Assembly (NCBI GenBank): GCA_903907905.1
Contig: CAIVPX010000127.1
Coordinates: 45,514-109,513 of the forward strand
Reading direction: 5' to 3'
Source: an uncultured bacterium
GTDB taxonomy: Bacteria > Pseudomonadota > Gammaproteobacteria > Burkholderiales > Burkholderiaceae_E
DNA: 64,000 bases
Position 1 is the first letter of the stretch. Each line of letters opens with the position of its first letter. Shown here piece after piece: positions 7,941 through 18,273 of this stretch. A model generated the notes under the pieces. The model was given only the letters and a program-made list of their open reading frames with translations. It did no database searches and was not told where the DNA came from. The translations under genes and the position numbers were made by a program.

Positions 7941-9113
7941 TCAGCGCCCCGCGGGTTTGGGGCGCTTACCGACCGTAATCGTGAGATCAAGCTCCTTGCC
8001 CTCCCGCACAAAGCGAAAACTCACGCGCGAGCCCGGCGACAATTGCGCGATCGTGTTGAGCATGACGGTCGTGTTGGCAACGGCCTGACCCTCGACCGAC
8101 ACAAGAATGTCGCCCGGGCGCACACCCGCACGATCGGCCGGGCTATTGCGCAGCACCGATGCGATGATTGCGCCGCTGCGGCGCGGCAGGCGAAAGGCCT
8201 CGATGAGCTCGGGCGTCAGGTCCTGCGGCTCGACACCGATGTAGCCGCGCGTAACAGCCCCATCGCGCAGGATCTGCTCGAGCACCTGACGCGCCGTCGA
8301 AGCAGGCGTGGCAAAACCGATCCCCAGAGAGCCAGCGCCGCTGCCGCGCGAGGAAAAGATCGCTGTGTTGATACCGATCAGGCGGCCCTGGGCATCGACC
8401 AGCGCCCCGCCTGAATTGCCCGGATTGATGGCTGCATCGGTCTGGATGAAATTCTCAAACGTATTGATGCCGAGCTGGCTGCGCCCCAGCGCGCTGACGA
8501 TGCCCATGGTGACGGTCTGGCCCACGCCGAAGGGATTGCCGATGGCCAGCACCACATCGCCCACCCGGACGGCTTCTGAGTCGCCGAATTCGATAACGGG
8601 CAGATCGCGTCGATCGATTCGCAGCACCGCCAGATCGGTGTCGGGGTCGCTGCCGACGAGTCGGGCACTGGCCCGGGTGCCATCGGCCATCAGCACCTGA
8701 ATTTCATCAGCAGATTCGATGACGTGATGGCTGGTGAGCACATAACCTTCACGCGCAACGATCACCCCCGAGCCCAGGCTGTTGGCCTGCTGGCGTTCGG
8801 GCAGCGCCTCGCCGAAGAAGCGCCGCATGGCCGGGTCATTCATGGGGTGGCCCGGCGGCAGGCGCCCCGCCCGGGTGGTATGAATATTGACAACCGCAGG
8901 AATCGCGCGCTGGGCCGCCGATGCGTATGACACAATCGGTTGATTCAGGGCGGGCCCGGTACCCCCCCCCGAGGTCAGCGCCGTGCGACCGGCAAGGCCA
9001 GCAGGGCCCAGGCGCGTCGGCAGCCACTCGGGACGTAACACCGCCAGCGTGAACAGCAAGGCCAGCAGGACGGTGACGGCCTGGGCGAAGATCAACCAGA
9101 GCTTATTGAGCAT
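7941..9113 (-). CDS. Membrane-anchored HtrA/DegQ-like S1C serine protease with one PDZ domain
   Basis: Periplasmic protein-quality-control protease, 390 residues. An N-terminal membrane anchor (residues about 4-25) is followed by a trypsin-like domain with H130 (LTSHHVIES), D160 (DPDTDLAVL) and S234 (NPGNSGGALVD). One PDZ domain follows (GYIGVEPQDL, then SPADRAGVRPGDILVSV). A single PDZ with an uncleaved anchor resembles DegS more than DegP. The start at 9111-9113 gives the anchor at the very N-terminus. Its ATG shares bases with the divergent Nif3 start. A run of nine G on the coding strand (8962-8970) encodes a Gly linker at residues 49-51. Confidence 0.92.
   Translation of the reverse strand: MLNKLWLIFAQAVTVLLALLFTLAVLRPEWLPTRLGPAGLAGRTALTSGGGTGPALNQPIVSYASAAQRAIPAVVNIHTTRAGRLPPGHPMNDPAMRRFFGEALPERQQANSLGSGVIVAREGYVLTSHHVIESADEIQVLMADGTRASARLVGSDPDTDLAVLRIDRRDLPVIEFGDSEAVRVGDVVLAIGNPFGVGQTVTMGIVSALGRSQLGINTFENFIQTDAAINPGNSGGALVDAQGRLIGINTAIFSSRGSGAGSLGIGFATPASTARQVLEQILRDGAVTRGYIGVEPQDLTPELIEAFRLPRRSGAIIASVLRNSPADRAGVRPGDILVSVEGQAVANTTVMLNTIAQLSPGSRVSFRFVREGKELDLTITVGKRPKPAGR
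8962..8970. repeat. Homopolymer of nine C (nine G on the coding strand) in the S1C protease gene
   Basis: Uninterrupted C9 on the plus strand, in the linker between the membrane anchor and the protease domain. Gain or loss of one base would shift the frame near residue 50 and abolish the protease domain. Confidence 0.9.
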
Positions 9114-9912
9114 GAAGACAGTACAAGCGAAAACAGCCAGAGCGCTGCGCAAAGCCAGCCCCAGGATCAGCGCCCGCCGTCTGGAGACGTGGTTCGAGTC
9201 GTGTCTGCAGGCCAGCCAGTTCAAGGATTATTGCCCAAACGGCATGCAGGTGGAAGGCAATCGCCCCATCGCGCGCATCGCCTGCGGGGTGAGCGCCAGT
9301 CTCGCGTTCGTACGCGCGGCGGCCGCAGCGGGTGCGGATGCCTGTCTGGTACATCACGGCTGGTTCTGGCGGGGCGAAGATCCCTGCATCATCGGTGTCA
9401 AGGGGGTGCGCATGCGCGCGCTGCTGGAGAGCGGCATGCATCTCTTTGCCTATCATCTGCCTCTGGACGTTCACCCAACGCTGGGCAATAACGCGCAACT
9501 GGCGCAACGCCTGGGCTGGCGCACCGATGGTCGCTGCGGCGACGACGCGCTGATCTCCTGGCACGATCTGGCCACGGGCACCCCGGCGCCCCGGATCGCT
9601 TCGCTGCTCAAACGGCGGCTCGGTCAGGCGGCGCTCATGGTCGGCGCCCTTGATCGACCGATTCGGCGCATTGCCTGGTGCACGGGCGCAGCCCAAGACC
9701 TGCTCGAGCAGGCCGCGCGCGCGGGTGCCGACGCCTTTGTAAGCGGCGAAATATCAGAGCGCACGACCCACTTGGCCCGGGAACTGGGGGTGGCTTACTT
9801 CGCGGCCGGCCACCACGCAACCGAGCGATTTGGCGTGCAGGCACTGGCCTCACACGCCAGCGAGGCCCTGGGGGTCGAGCAGGTCTTCATTGACGACCCC
9901 AATCCGGCTTGA
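9112..9912 (+). CDS. Nif3-like dinuclear metal centre protein (YbgI/GTP cyclohydrolase 1 type 2 family)
   Basis: Conserved hexameric protein with a two-metal site; its cellular role is unsettled, and some members are annotated as GTP cyclohydrolase type 2 homologues. 266 residues. Seen here: DYCPNGMQVEG near the N-terminus, ACLVHHGWFW (metal-ligand His pair), FAYHLPLDVHPTLGNN, and the C-terminal DAFVSGEISERTTHLA and AAGHHATERFG motifs. The ATG at 9112-9114 overlaps the divergent protease ATG; no good ribosome-binding site is seen, and a TTG two codons upstream is possible. Convergent with tatC. Confidence 0.9.
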   Translation: MKTVQAKTARALRKASPRISARRLETWFESCLQASQFKDYCPNGMQVEGNRPIARIACGVSASLAFVRAAAAAGADACLVHHGWFWRGEDPCIIGVKGVRMRALLESGMHLFAYHLPLDVHPTLGNNAQLAQRLGWRTDGRCGDDALISWHDLATGTPAPRIASLLKRRLGQAALMVGALDRPIRRIAWCTGAAQDLLEQAARAGADAFVSGEISERTTHLARELGVAYFAAGHHATERFGVQALASHASEALGVEQVFIDDPNPA

Positions 9913-9934
9913 GCAGCGGGTTGGGCCGGCCCCG

Positions 9935-10795
9935 TCAGGCTTTGGGCGGGTCCGATGGCGGGGTTCCCTGCGCGCCGGCCGGTGACGCCGCACTGCCAGT
10001 CGGCACACTGCCAGCCGCCTCGCCGCCAGCTGCCGCGCCTGCGGCAGCCTGGGCCGCGTCTTCGTCGGCCTTGTCACGGCTGTAGGCCTTGAGAAAGCCC
10101 GCCAGGAAAATGCCCAGCTCGTAGAGCAAGATGAGCGGGATGGCCAGCATGAACTGGCTCAGCACATCGGGCGGCGTGAGAATGGCCGCGGCAATGAAGG
10201 CACCCACGATCACGTAGCGACGCACCTCGCGAAGCTGGGTGGTGGTGACCATGCCCAGCTTGACCAACAGCATTTCGACGACCGGCACCTCAAAGGCCAG
10301 ACCGAAGCCGAAAAAGATCGCCAGCGTGAAGTCCCAGTACTTCTGCAGGTCCTGCATGACCTCAGCGCCCGTTCCCTCAACAAACGAGAAGAAGAACTTG
10401 TAGGCGGCAGGCAGCACAAACAGGTAGGCAAACCCGATCCCGACCACGAGAAAGAACACGCTGGAGAAGATGAGCGGCAGGGCAAACCGCTTTTCGTGTT
10501 CGTAGAGGCCTGGCGCGACGAAGGCCCAGGCTTGATAGAGCACCCAGGGCAGCGCGGCCAGAAGCGCCGAGAGGAAGGCCACCTTGGTGAGCGTGAAGAA
10601 GGCGCCTTCGCCTGCGAGAAAGACCGGCTTGGCACCCGGCGGCAAGGCTTCATAGAGCGGCAGCGAAAGGAATCGCATGATGTCGCTCGAGAAATAAAAG
10701 CACACGCCAAACAGCACCAGCACGACCACGAGCGACTTGATCAGCCGGTCACGCAGCTCGACCAGATGGGAGATGAAACTTTCTTCCTGGGCCAT
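9935..10795 (-). CDS. tatC: Sec-independent protein translocase TatC
   Basis: Polytopic receptor for twin-arginine signal peptides. 286 residues with six predicted membrane segments; the family N-terminus (MAQEESFISHLVELRDRLIKS) and the periplasmic FTLTKVAFLSAL and YEHEKRFALP regions are clear. After the last helix it has an unusually long Ala/Gly/Pro-rich tail of roughly 45 residues. It ends the tatA-tatB-tatC group, 11 nt after tatB. The Rieske protein encoded at 3.6-4.2 kb is a likely substrate. Confidence 0.96.
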   Translation of the reverse strand: MAQEESFISHLVELRDRLIKSLVVVLVLFGVCFYFSSDIMRFLSLPLYEALPPGAKPVFLAGEGAFFTLTKVAFLSALLAALPWVLYQAWAFVAPGLYEHEKRFALPLIFSSVFFLVVGIGFAYLFVLPAAYKFFFSFVEGTGAEVMQDLQKYWDFTLAIFFGFGLAFEVPVVEMLLVKLGMVTTTQLREVRRYVIVGAFIAAAILTPPDVLSQFMLAIPLILLYELGIFLAGFLKAYSRDKADEDAAQAAAGAAAGGEAAGSVPTGSAASPAGAQGTPPSDPPKA

Positions 10796-10806
10796 GGCAG
10801 CTGCGC

Positions 10807-11241
10807 TCAGTTGCGATAGAAACGGCGCTTGGGCCGTTTACGGCGGAATTCGCGGTCACGCTCGACGCGCCGGTCGCGGATGCGCTCGCGCATGCGTCGG
10901 TTGGCGTAGATCCGGTCCCAGTCGGTGGGTGCCTCGGCAGGCTTGCTGTCGCCATCGAAGGCCGAGTTGAGTGAATCAAACTGGGCCTGGGCGCCATCCA
11001 CGGCAGACTTGACTGAAGACTCAACCTCGCGCGCCGCCGAACTGACCTCGGTTTGCAGTTTGCGCAGGTCTTCGAGATCCATTTGACGATTGATATCGGT
11101 CTTGACGTCAGCGACATAGCGCTGAAGCTTGCCAAGCCACTGACCGACCTGCCTGGCCACGCGCGGCAGACGCTCGGGCCCGAGCACCACCAGAGCAACC
11201 AGGGCGGTCACGGCCATCTCGCTGAAACCGAAATCGAACAT
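10807..11241 (-). CDS. tatB: Sec-independent protein translocase TatB
   Basis: Tat receptor-complex subunit, 144 residues. One N-terminal membrane helix (FGFSEMAVTALVALVVLGPE) is followed by the LGPERLPRVAR hinge typical of TatB, then an amphipathic, charged cytoplasmic region. The C-terminus is strongly basic (repeated Arg, ending RKRPKRRFYRN). Between tatA and tatC on the minus strand. Confidence 0.94.
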   Translation of the reverse strand: MFDFGFSEMAVTALVALVVLGPERLPRVARQVGQWLGKLQRYVADVKTDINRQMDLEDLRKLQTEVSSAAREVESSVKSAVDGAQAQFDSLNSAFDGDSKPAEAPTDWDRIYANRRMRERIRDRRVERDREFRRKRPKRRFYRN

Positions 11242-11353
11242 GGCGGATTGGGGGCTCAGGCCGGCGGTCGGGTGCCGCGCTCAAAAAGACACGAGCGGCC
11301 TGATCGACCGCTCGCTCGGCAGGGCGCCCAAGCCACCAGGGCCGGCGAAGCGC

Positions 11354-11602
11354 TCAGTGCTTTTCCTTGGCTTCGACGTCGATGGTCTTGCTGGCCACCT
11401 GCGGTGCAGGCACCTGCTGCGATGGCGCAGCGGGTGCCTGCGTGTCGCCCGCGGCCTTGTCTGCGCCTTCTTTCATGCCTTCCTTAAAGCCCTTGACGGC
11501 GCCGCCCAGGTCAGACCCGATGTTCTTCAGCTTTTTCGTCCCGAAAATCAGCATGATGATCACAAGCACGATCAACCAGTGCCAGATGCTCAGCGATCCC
11601 AT
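11354..11602 (-). CDS. tatA: Sec-independent protein translocase TatA
   Basis: Pore-forming Tat subunit, 82 residues. N-terminal helix [20 protein letters not shown], then the TatA hinge [14 protein letters not shown] and an amphipathic helix with [11 protein letters not shown]. The tail is Pro/Ala/Gln-rich. It differs from TatB in its FGTKKL hinge and short length. First of the three tat genes, 20 nt downstream of hinT. Confidence 0.95.
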   Translation of the reverse strand: MGSLSIWHWLIVLVIIMLIFGTKKLKNIGSDLGGAVKGFKEGMKEGADKAAGDTQAPAAPSQQVPAPQVASKTIDVEAKEKH

Positions 11603-11622
11603 TATCAGCTCCTGATGACAGT

Positions 11623-11979
11623 CTACTGGCGGCGCGAGGCAGACGAACCCAAGGGCTCGGGGCCACCCAGTACATGGATATGGAGATGATACACCTCCTG
11701 CCTTCCCACCCTGCCGTTGTTGACAATGACCCTGAAGCCGTCATCGAGACCTTGTTCCCGGGCGAGCTGTCCTGCCATCCCGAGCAACTTGCCGAGCAAG
11801 GCCTGATGCCGGAGGTCGGCGTCGTAAAGGTTCTCAAGGTGCTGCTTGGGGATCATGAGAAAGTGCACGGGCGCGCTGGGGTTGATATCGTGAAACGCCA
11901 GCATATCCTCATCTTCGTAGACCTTGCGCGACGGGATTTCACCCCGGGCAATCCGGCAAAAAATGCAGTCGTGAGACAT
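11623..11979 (-). CDS. hinT: Histidine triad (HIT) nucleotide-binding protein, HinT type
   Basis: Purine nucleoside phosphoramidase family, 118 residues. N-terminal [16 protein letters not shown], central [14 protein letters not shown], and the histidine triad HLHIHVLGG near residue 100. The ATG at 11977-11979 gives the normal start; an upstream in-frame start at 12027 would add 16 atypical residues. It lies between hisE and tatA, a common betaproteobacterial order. Confidence 0.94.
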   Translation of the reverse strand: MSHDCIFCRIARGEIPSRKVYEDEDMLAFHDINPSAPVHFLMIPKQHLENLYDADLRHQALLGKLLGMAGQLAREQGLDDGFRVIVNNGRVGRQEVYHLHIHVLGGPEPLGSSASRRQ

Positions 11980-12116
11980 CGTTGCTCCTCGGTCGCGTCG
12001 CTCAGTGGGGTAACTCGGTCGCGTCAATCTGTGCCGCGCGTCAGCAACGGCGCTGGGCCGGGTCCGGCAACAGCAGGGCGGCCCCGCGTGCGATCGATCG
12101 TACGCAGGGCGCCGGA

Positions 12117-12482
12117 TCAGGCGTCGTCACGCTCACGTGCCACCGCCTTGCGCAGCGCCTTTTCCTCGAGGCCCGAAAGCCCTTCCCTGCGGGCAAGCTC
12201 GGCCAGGACGTCTGCAGGGCCCAGATCATAGTGCGCCAACATGACCAGACAGTGAAACCACAGGTCGGCCGTCTCGGACACGATACGTTCGCGCACGCCG
12301 TCTTTGGCGGCCATCACCGTCTCGGTGGCCTCCTCGCCGATTTTCTTGAGCACTGCATCGGGCGCGCGCGCGAGCAGCCGGGCGACATAGGAGCTGTCGG
12401 GGCTCGTACCCTTGCGAGACTCAATGACCTGCGCCAGGCGCTCGAGCACCTCGGCGGAGAAAGCGGGAATGGAATCGCTCAT
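12117..12482 (-). CDS. hisE: Phosphoribosyl-ATP diphosphatase
   Basis: Second step of histidine synthesis: PR-ATP to PR-AMP plus pyrophosphate. 121 residues. MazG-like helical fold with [17 protein letters not shown] and [17 protein letters not shown], the acidic metal-binding helices of HisE. Its ATG (12480-12482) overlaps the hisI stop by 4 nt, so translation is probably coupled. HisE and HisI are separate proteins here, as in most betaproteobacteria and unlike the enterobacterial HisIE fusion. Confidence 0.95.
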   Translation of the reverse strand: MSDSIPAFSAEVLERLAQVIESRKGTSPDSSYVARLLARAPDAVLKKIGEEATETVMAAKDGVRERIVSETADLWFHCLVMLAHYDLGPADVLAELARREGLSGLEEKALRKAVARERDDA

Positions 12483-12901
12483 CGGTAGATGATCTCGGGG
12501 TCCTTGAGCACCGGGTCGACGGCCACCCAGTCTCCGGCCTGCAACTGCCTGAAAAAGCAAGACTGCCTGCCGGTGTGACAGGCGATGCCGCCCGCCTGAT
12601 CGACTGCGAGCAGGACCACGTCGCCGTCGCAGTCGAGGCGGATCGCGCGCACCGCCTGGGCATGACCGGATTCTTCGCCCTTGCGCCAGAGCCGGCCGCG
12701 CGAGCGAGACCAGTACACCGCGCGACCGCTTTGGGCGGTTTCGAGCAGCGCCTCGCGGTTCATCCAGGCCACCATCAGAATGCGGCCACTCTCGGCATCC
12801 TGAGCGATGGCCGGAACCAGGCCGGACGAATCCCAGCGGATCTGGTCGAGCCAGTCGTCCGACGCAGACTGGTGCTGCCCGGGTACGTGCGGGGCGCTCA
12901 T
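12479..12901 (-). CDS. hisI: Phosphoribosyl-AMP cyclohydrolase
   Basis: Third step of histidine synthesis, opening the purine ring of PR-AMP. 140 residues, the usual length. Motifs: [47 protein letters not shown], and the metal-binding [10 protein letters not shown] near residue 110. The ATG at 12899-12901 abuts the hisF stop. Confidence 0.96.
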   Translation of the reverse strand: MSAPHVPGQHQSASDDWLDQIRWDSSGLVPAIAQDAESGRILMVAWMNREALLETAQSGRAVYWSRSRGRLWRKGEESGHAQAVRAIRLDCDGDVVLLAVDQAGGIACHTGRQSCFFRQLQAGDWVAVDPVLKDPEIIYR

Positions 12902-13663
<762 letters not shown>

Positions 13664-13671
13664 TGGGCCGC

Positions 13672-14412
13672 TCAGCCGTTGAGCTCGTCGGCGCGCGTCT
13701 GGGCGGCCGCGAAATCGAGCCTGCCTTCATATAGCGCGCGGCCCAGAATCGCCCCCTCGATACCCTCGTCTTCGACGGCGCAAAGCTTGTCCACGTCGTT
13801 GATATCGGCCACGCCGCCCGAGGCGATGACCGGCACCCGCAGTGCCTGCGCAAGGCGCACGGTGGCCTCGATGTTGACGCCGGTGAGCATGCCGTCGCGC
13901 CCGATGTCGGTGTAGATGACGGCTTCAACCCCATAGTCTTCGAACTTGCGCGCCAGATCGACCACGTCGTGCTTGGTGACCTTGCTCCAGCCGTCGGTGG
14001 CGACCCGCCCGTCCTTGGCGTCGAGTCCGACGATCACCTGGCCGGGAAAGGCGCTGCAGGCATCGTGCAGAAACCCGGGGTTCTTGACCGCGGCCGTCCC
14101 CACGATGACGTAGGACAAGCCGCCGTCGAGGTAGCGCTCAATGGTGTCGAGGTCACGAATACCTCCGCCCAGTTGCACCGGAATGCGGCCGGCAATTTCG
14201 TCGAGAATGGCCCGAATGGCCGACTCATTGCGGGGCTTGCCGGTGACGGCGCCGTTGAGATCGACCAGATGCAGGCGCCGGGCGCCCTGCTCGAGCCAGT
14301 TGCGGGCCATGGCCGCCGGGTCTTCGGAGAAGACCGTGGCGTCTTGCATGTCACCTTGCCGCAGCCGCACGCAGCGGCCGTCCTTGAGGTCGATTGCGGG
14401 AATCAGCAGCAT
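13672..14412 (-). CDS. hisA: Phosphoribosylformimino-5-aminoimidazole carboxamide ribotide isomerase HisA
   Basis: Amadori isomerase of the histidine pathway, 246 residues, homologous to HisF. Catalytic Asp 8 ([16 protein letters not shown]) and the second Asp in [11 protein letters not shown] are present, with [12 protein letters not shown] and [14 protein letters not shown] phosphate loops. ATG at 14410-14412. 48 nt separates it from hisH. Confidence 0.96.
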   Translation of the reverse strand: MLLIPAIDLKDGRCVRLRQGDMQDATVFSEDPAAMARNWLEQGARRLHLVDLNGAVTGKPRNESAIRAILDEIAGRIPVQLGGGIRDLDTIERYLDGGLSYVIVGTAAVKNPGFLHDACSAFPGQVIVGLDAKDGRVATDGWSKVTKHDVVDLARKFEDYGVEAVIYTDIGRDGMLTGVNIEATVRLAQALRVPVIASGGVADINDVDKLCAVEDEGIEGAILGRALYEGRLDFAAAQTRADELNG

Positions 14413-14460
14413 TGCGGGCAGATATGAATGGTGGGACCGGAAAAAGAGGGAACCGCGGAA

Positions 14461-15108
14461 TCAGGGGTTCCAGCGGACGAAATTCTCGTAAAGTTTGAGC
14501 CCGTTGGCCGCGCTTTTCTCGGGGTGGAATTGTGTCGCAAAGATGTTATCCCGCGCCACCGCACAGGTAAAGCGCAGGCCGTATTCGGTTTGCGCGGCAA
14601 TGAGGGAGGCGTCATCGGGCACCGCGAAAAAGCTGTGCACGAAGTAGAAGTAGGCGCCGGGCGCTACGCCAGCCCAGAGCTCATGCTGACGCGTCGGCTC
14701 GACCCGATTCCAGCCCATGTGCGGTACCTTGAGCCGCGCGCCATCGGGCAGCCGCATGGAAGCGTCGGGAAAGCGCAACACCTTGCCGGGGAGCAGGCCC
14801 AGGCCCGGCGTGTCCCCCTCAGCGCTCCAGTCAAACAGCATCTGCTCGCCGACGCAGACGCCAAACAGCGGCCGACTCCGAGCGGCGCGCAGCAGCGCAT
14901 CGCGCAGGCCCGACTCATCCAGATGGCGCATGCAGTCGGGCATGGCGCCCTGCCCCGGAAAGACCAGTCGGTCGGCGCTGTCGAGCCGGGCGGGCTCGCC
15001 CGTGATGATGACGCTTGCCTTGGGCGCCACGTGCTCGAGCGCCTTGGCGACCGAGCGAAGATTGCCCATGCCGTAGTCGACGACTGCAATGGTGGTCACG
15101 GTTGGCAC
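14461..15108 (-). CDS. hisH: Imidazole glycerol phosphate synthase, glutaminase subunit HisH
   Basis: Class I glutamine amidotransferase that feeds ammonia to HisF. 215 residues. Seen: [19 protein letters not shown], oxyanion region [11 protein letters not shown], nucleophile Cys in [14 protein letters not shown], and the His/Glu pair in [12 protein letters not shown]. It lies 81 nt downstream of hisB in the same operon. Confidence 0.95.
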   Translation of the reverse strand: MPTVTTIAVVDYGMGNLRSVAKALEHVAPKASVIITGEPARLDSADRLVFPGQGAMPDCMRHLDESGLRDALLRAARSRPLFGVCVGEQMLFDWSAEGDTPGLGLLPGKVLRFPDASMRLPDGARLKVPHMGWNRVEPTRQHELWAGVAPGAYFYFVHSFFAVPDDASLIAAQTEYGLRFTCAVARDNIFATQFHPEKSAANGLKLYENFVRWNP

Positions 15109-15189
15109 CTGGAGATGCGTCGGGATGAAAAATTCATCAGGGTTGTCGCCGAGTCATGACGGGTAGCAGCCACAGCGGGAGGGGCGGTT

Positions 15190-15777
15190 TCAGAGCGCTT
15201 CCTTGGTGGACGGGAGCTGGCCCGTTGCCCGCGGATCGGCTTCGATCGCCATGCGAAAGGCCCGGGCGAAGGCCTTGAAAATGGTCTCGCACTGGTGATG
15301 AGCATTGTCGCCACGAAGGTTGTCGACATGCAGGGTGACCTGAGCGTGATTGACAAAGCCCTGAAAGAATTCGTGCGCCAGATCGACATCGAAGCTGCCG
15401 ATCATCGCGCGCTTGAACTCGACCTGCCAGATCAGGCCCGGCCGGCCCGACAGATCGATTACGACCCGCGACAGCGCCTCGTCAAGCGGCACATAGGCGT
15501 GACCGTAGCGGCGGATGCCGCGCTTGTCGGCCAGCGCCCGGGCGACCGCCTGGCCGAGGGTGATGCCGATGTCTTCAACCGTGTGGTGCGCATCAATATG
15601 CAGGTCACCGTGCGCCTCGATGTCGAGATCGACCAGGCCGTGGCGGGCAATCTGGTCGAGCATATGGTCGAGAAACGGCACGCCGGTGGCCAGTTTTTGC
15701 TGGCCTGTGCCATCGAGATTGATGCCCACGCGGATGCGGGTTTCGGCGGTATTGCGGGTGACTTCGGCTGAACGCAT
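15190..15777 (-). CDS. hisB: Imidazoleglycerol-phosphate dehydratase
   Basis: Dehydrates imidazole glycerol phosphate to imidazole acetol phosphate. 195 residues, the monofunctional length; there is no HAD phosphatase half as in E. coli HisB, so histidinol-phosphate phosphatase must be encoded elsewhere. Metal-binding His motifs: [28 protein letters not shown], and [15 protein letters not shown]. Located 36 nt after the hisD-hisC fusion. Confidence 0.95.
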   Translation of the reverse strand: MRSAEVTRNTAETRIRVGINLDGTGQQKLATGVPFLDHMLDQIARHGLVDLDIEAHGDLHIDAHHTVEDIGITLGQAVARALADKRGIRRYGHAYVPLDEALSRVVIDLSGRPGLIWQVEFKRAMIGSFDVDLAHEFFQGFVNHAQVTLHVDNLRGDNAHHQCETIFKAFARAFRMAIEADPRATGQLPSTKEAL

Positions 15778-15813
15778 GTTGAACTCGTTAAGGGGCCGGC
15801 GCTGCGGAGCGCC

Positions 15814-18273
15814 TCAGAGCGAAGCCGCCAGTGCGGCAAGCATCGCCTGGTTTTCTTCGGGAGAGCCCACCGTGATTCGCAGACAGTTGGCAAGAAGCGG
15901 ATGCATTTTACCGACGTCCTTGACCAGCACACGCCGCTCGCGCATGCGCTGGTGGGTGAGCGCACTGTCAGCCACCCGAGCGAGCAGGAAGTTGGCCCGA
16001 GAATCGATGGCCTGGACGCCCGCCATCGACTGCAGGGCCGCGAGCAACACCGAGCGCTCGCGCCGGATCTGCTCGGCCTGCGCATCTAGCACATCGAGGT
16101 GTTCGAGCGCGAATTGGGCCGCGGCCTCATTGAGGACGCCGATGTTGTAGGGCGGGCGCACCTTATCGAGTTGACTCAACCACTCGGGCGCGGCCGAGAG
16201 ATAGCCCAGCCTCAGCCCGGCCAGGCCCAGCTTGGAGAGCGTGCGCATGACGACGAGATTGGGATAGTGCGGCAGACGTGGCATCCAGGTGTCGAGCGCG
16301 AAGGGCTGATAGGCCTCATCAATGACGACCAGCCCGGGGGCCTCGGCAAGAATGGCCTCGATATGGACCGAATCGAAGCAGTTGCCAGTCGGGTTGTTCG
16401 GAAAGGCCAGAAAGACCACCGCCGGGCGGTGCCTGCGCACAGCCTCGAGCATGGCTGGCAGGTCGAGGCTGAAGTCGGCAGCGAGCGGCACCCCCACAAA
16501 ACGACTGCCGGCGAGCTTGGCCGAGACCTCATACATCACGAACGAGGGCACCGGCGCGAGTACGGTCGCCCCGGGGCGGGCGGTGGCCACGCACAGAAGG
16601 GTGATGAGTTCGTCGGACCCGTTGCCCAGCAGCACCTCGTAGCCTGCGGGCACGCCCAGTTTCGCGCCGATCGCAGCCTTTAGGCCGGCATAAGCGGGCG
16701 CCGGATAACGATTGAGCAAGGCCGCCGCCAGCCGCTCGCCCAGGGCGCCTTGAAGCGCCGGTGGCAGGGTGTATGGATTCTCCATGGCGTCCAGCTTGAC
16801 CAGCCCGGCCGCGGGCGGCACGTGATAGCTCGTCATGGCGAGCACCTCGGGGCGGATCAGCCCCTGGACCCGGGCTGCAAGCGCCGAACCGGCCGATGGG
16901 TGAGTGCCCGCCGGATCGAGTCGCAGCTCGGCGCTGCGCGCATGGGCCTCGAGCCCCTCGCCCCGCGCCAGCGTCGCGGCCACCCGACCCAAAGCCTGGG
17001 CGGCATCGCGCGACACTTCGATGATGGAGCTGCGTTTCTGAAAATCGTAGACGCCCAGCGGCGAGGAAAAGCGCGCCGTGCGCATGGTCGGCAGCACATG
17101 GTTGGGGCCGGCGCAATAGTCGCCCAATGACTCCGACGCATACGGGCCCAGGAACATCGCTCCCGCATGGCGGATGCGATCGGCCCAGCGCCGGGGGTCA
17201 GCCGCGATGATTTCGAGGTGCTCGGGCGCGATGTGGTTGGCCAGTTCGCAAGCCTCGTGCATGTCGCGAACCTGCACCAGCATGCCGCGATCGGCCAGCG
17301 ATCGCTCGATGACGGCCCGACGCGGCATGGTGGGGAGCAGGCGAGCGATCGACTCGGCCACCCGATCGATGAAGGCGGCATCCGGGCACAGCAGGATGGA
17401 CTGCGCGAGTTCGTCGTGCTCGGCCTGGGAAAAGAGGTCCATGGCCACCCAGTCGGGATCGACCGAACCGTCAGTGAGCACCAAAATTTCGCTGGGGCCG
17501 GCGATCATGTCGATCCCCACCACCCCAAACACGCGGCGCTTGGCCTCGGCCACATAGGCATTGCCAGGGCCGACGATCTTGTCGACGGCGGGCACCGTGC
17601 GGGTACCAAAGGCCAGCGCGGCCACGGCCTGCGCACCGCCCATCGTGAACACGCGGTCGACGCCGGCGATGGCCGCCGCGGCCAGCACCATGGAATTTCG
17701 CAGGCCGTCGGGCGTGGGCACCACCATGATCAGTTCGCCCACCCCTGCCACGCGCGCGGGGATCGCGTTCATGAGCACCGACGACGGGTAGGCGGCCTTG
17801 CCCCCGGGCACATACAGGCCCACGCGGTCGAGGGGACTGATTTTCTGGCCGAGTCGGGTCCCGTCGAGCTCGACATACTCCCAGGACCGGGCGAGCTGGC
17901 GCTCGTGATAGGCACGAACGCGGTCGGCCGCCGATTGCAGCGCCTCGCGCTGCTCGGCGCCGAGCGCGGCCAGGGCCGCGTCGAGCGTGGCCCGAGGCAG
18001 TTCAAGGTCGGCCGCGTCGTCGATCTGCAGGCGATCGAAGCGACGTGTGAATTCGATCAGCGCCGCATCGCCGCGGCGGCGCACCTCGTCGATGATTTGC
18101 CCGACCACCTGCCCGACCGACTCGTCCTGCTGGGCCTCGTAGGCGAGGAGGGCTGCCAGTCGCGCGTCAAAGTCGGGGTCGCAGCTATCGAGGCGATGCA
18201 CCATGCCCGTAGCCTCGCGCAGGGCCCTGCCGCCTGGGGTGCCGACATCGGCCTTGAACGCGCCGGCGCTCAT
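15814..18273 (-). CDS. hisDC: Fused histidinol dehydrogenase (HisD) and histidinol-phosphate aminotransferase (HisC)
   Basis: A single 819-residue frame. Residues about 25-453 are HisD, which oxidises histidinol to histidine: [14 protein letters not shown] (151-164), FSQAEHDE with metal ligands Q283 and H286, catalytic E351-H352 in [19 protein letters not shown], and H444. Residues about 471-819 are HisC, a PLP aminotransferase: [11 protein letters not shown] (491-501), [16 protein letters not shown] (624-631), IDEAY (651-655), and PLP lysine K681 in [15 protein letters not shown]. Residues 454-470 form an Ala/Ser-rich linker. Both catalytic sets are complete. HisD and HisC are normally separate adjacent genes. 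The ATG overlaps the hisG stop by 4 nt. Confidence 0.93.
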   Translation of the reverse strand: MSAGAFKADVGTPGGRALREATGMVHRLDSCDPDFDARLAALLAYEAQQDESVGQVVGQIIDEVRRRGDAALIEFTRRFDRLQIDDAADLELPRATLDAALAALGAEQREALQSAADRVRAYHERQLARSWEYVELDGTRLGQKISPLDRVGLYVPGGKAAYPSSVLMNAIPARVAGVGELIMVVPTPDGLRNSMVLAAAAIAGVDRVFTMGGAQAVAALAFGTRTVPAVDKIVGPGNAYVAEAKRRVFGVVGIDMIAGPSEILVLTDGSVDPDWVAMDLFSQAEHDELAQSILLCPDAAFIDRVAESIARLLPTMPRRAVIERSLADRGMLVQVRDMHEACELANHIAPEHLEIIAADPRRWADRIRHAGAMFLGPYASESLGDYCAGPNHVLPTMRTARFSSPLGVYDFQKRSSIIEVSRDAAQALGRVAATLARGEGLEAHARSAELRLDPAGTHPSAGSALAARVQGLIRPEVLAMTSYHVPPAAGLVKLDAMENPYTLPPALQGALGERLAAALLNRYPAPAYAGLKAAIGAKLGVPAGYEVLLGNGSDELITLLCVATARPGATVLAPVPSFVMYEVSAKLAGSRFVGVPLAADFSLDLPAMLEAVRRHRPAVVFLAFPNNPTGNCFDSVHIEAILAEAPGLVVIDEAYQPFALDTWMPRLPHYPNLVVMRTLSKLGLAGLRLGYLSAAPEWLSQLDKVRPPYNIGVLNEAAAQFALEHLDVLDAQAEQIRRERSVLLAALQSMAGVQAIDSRANFLLARVADSALTHQRMRERRVLVKDVGKMHPLLANCLRITVGSPEENQAMLAALAASL

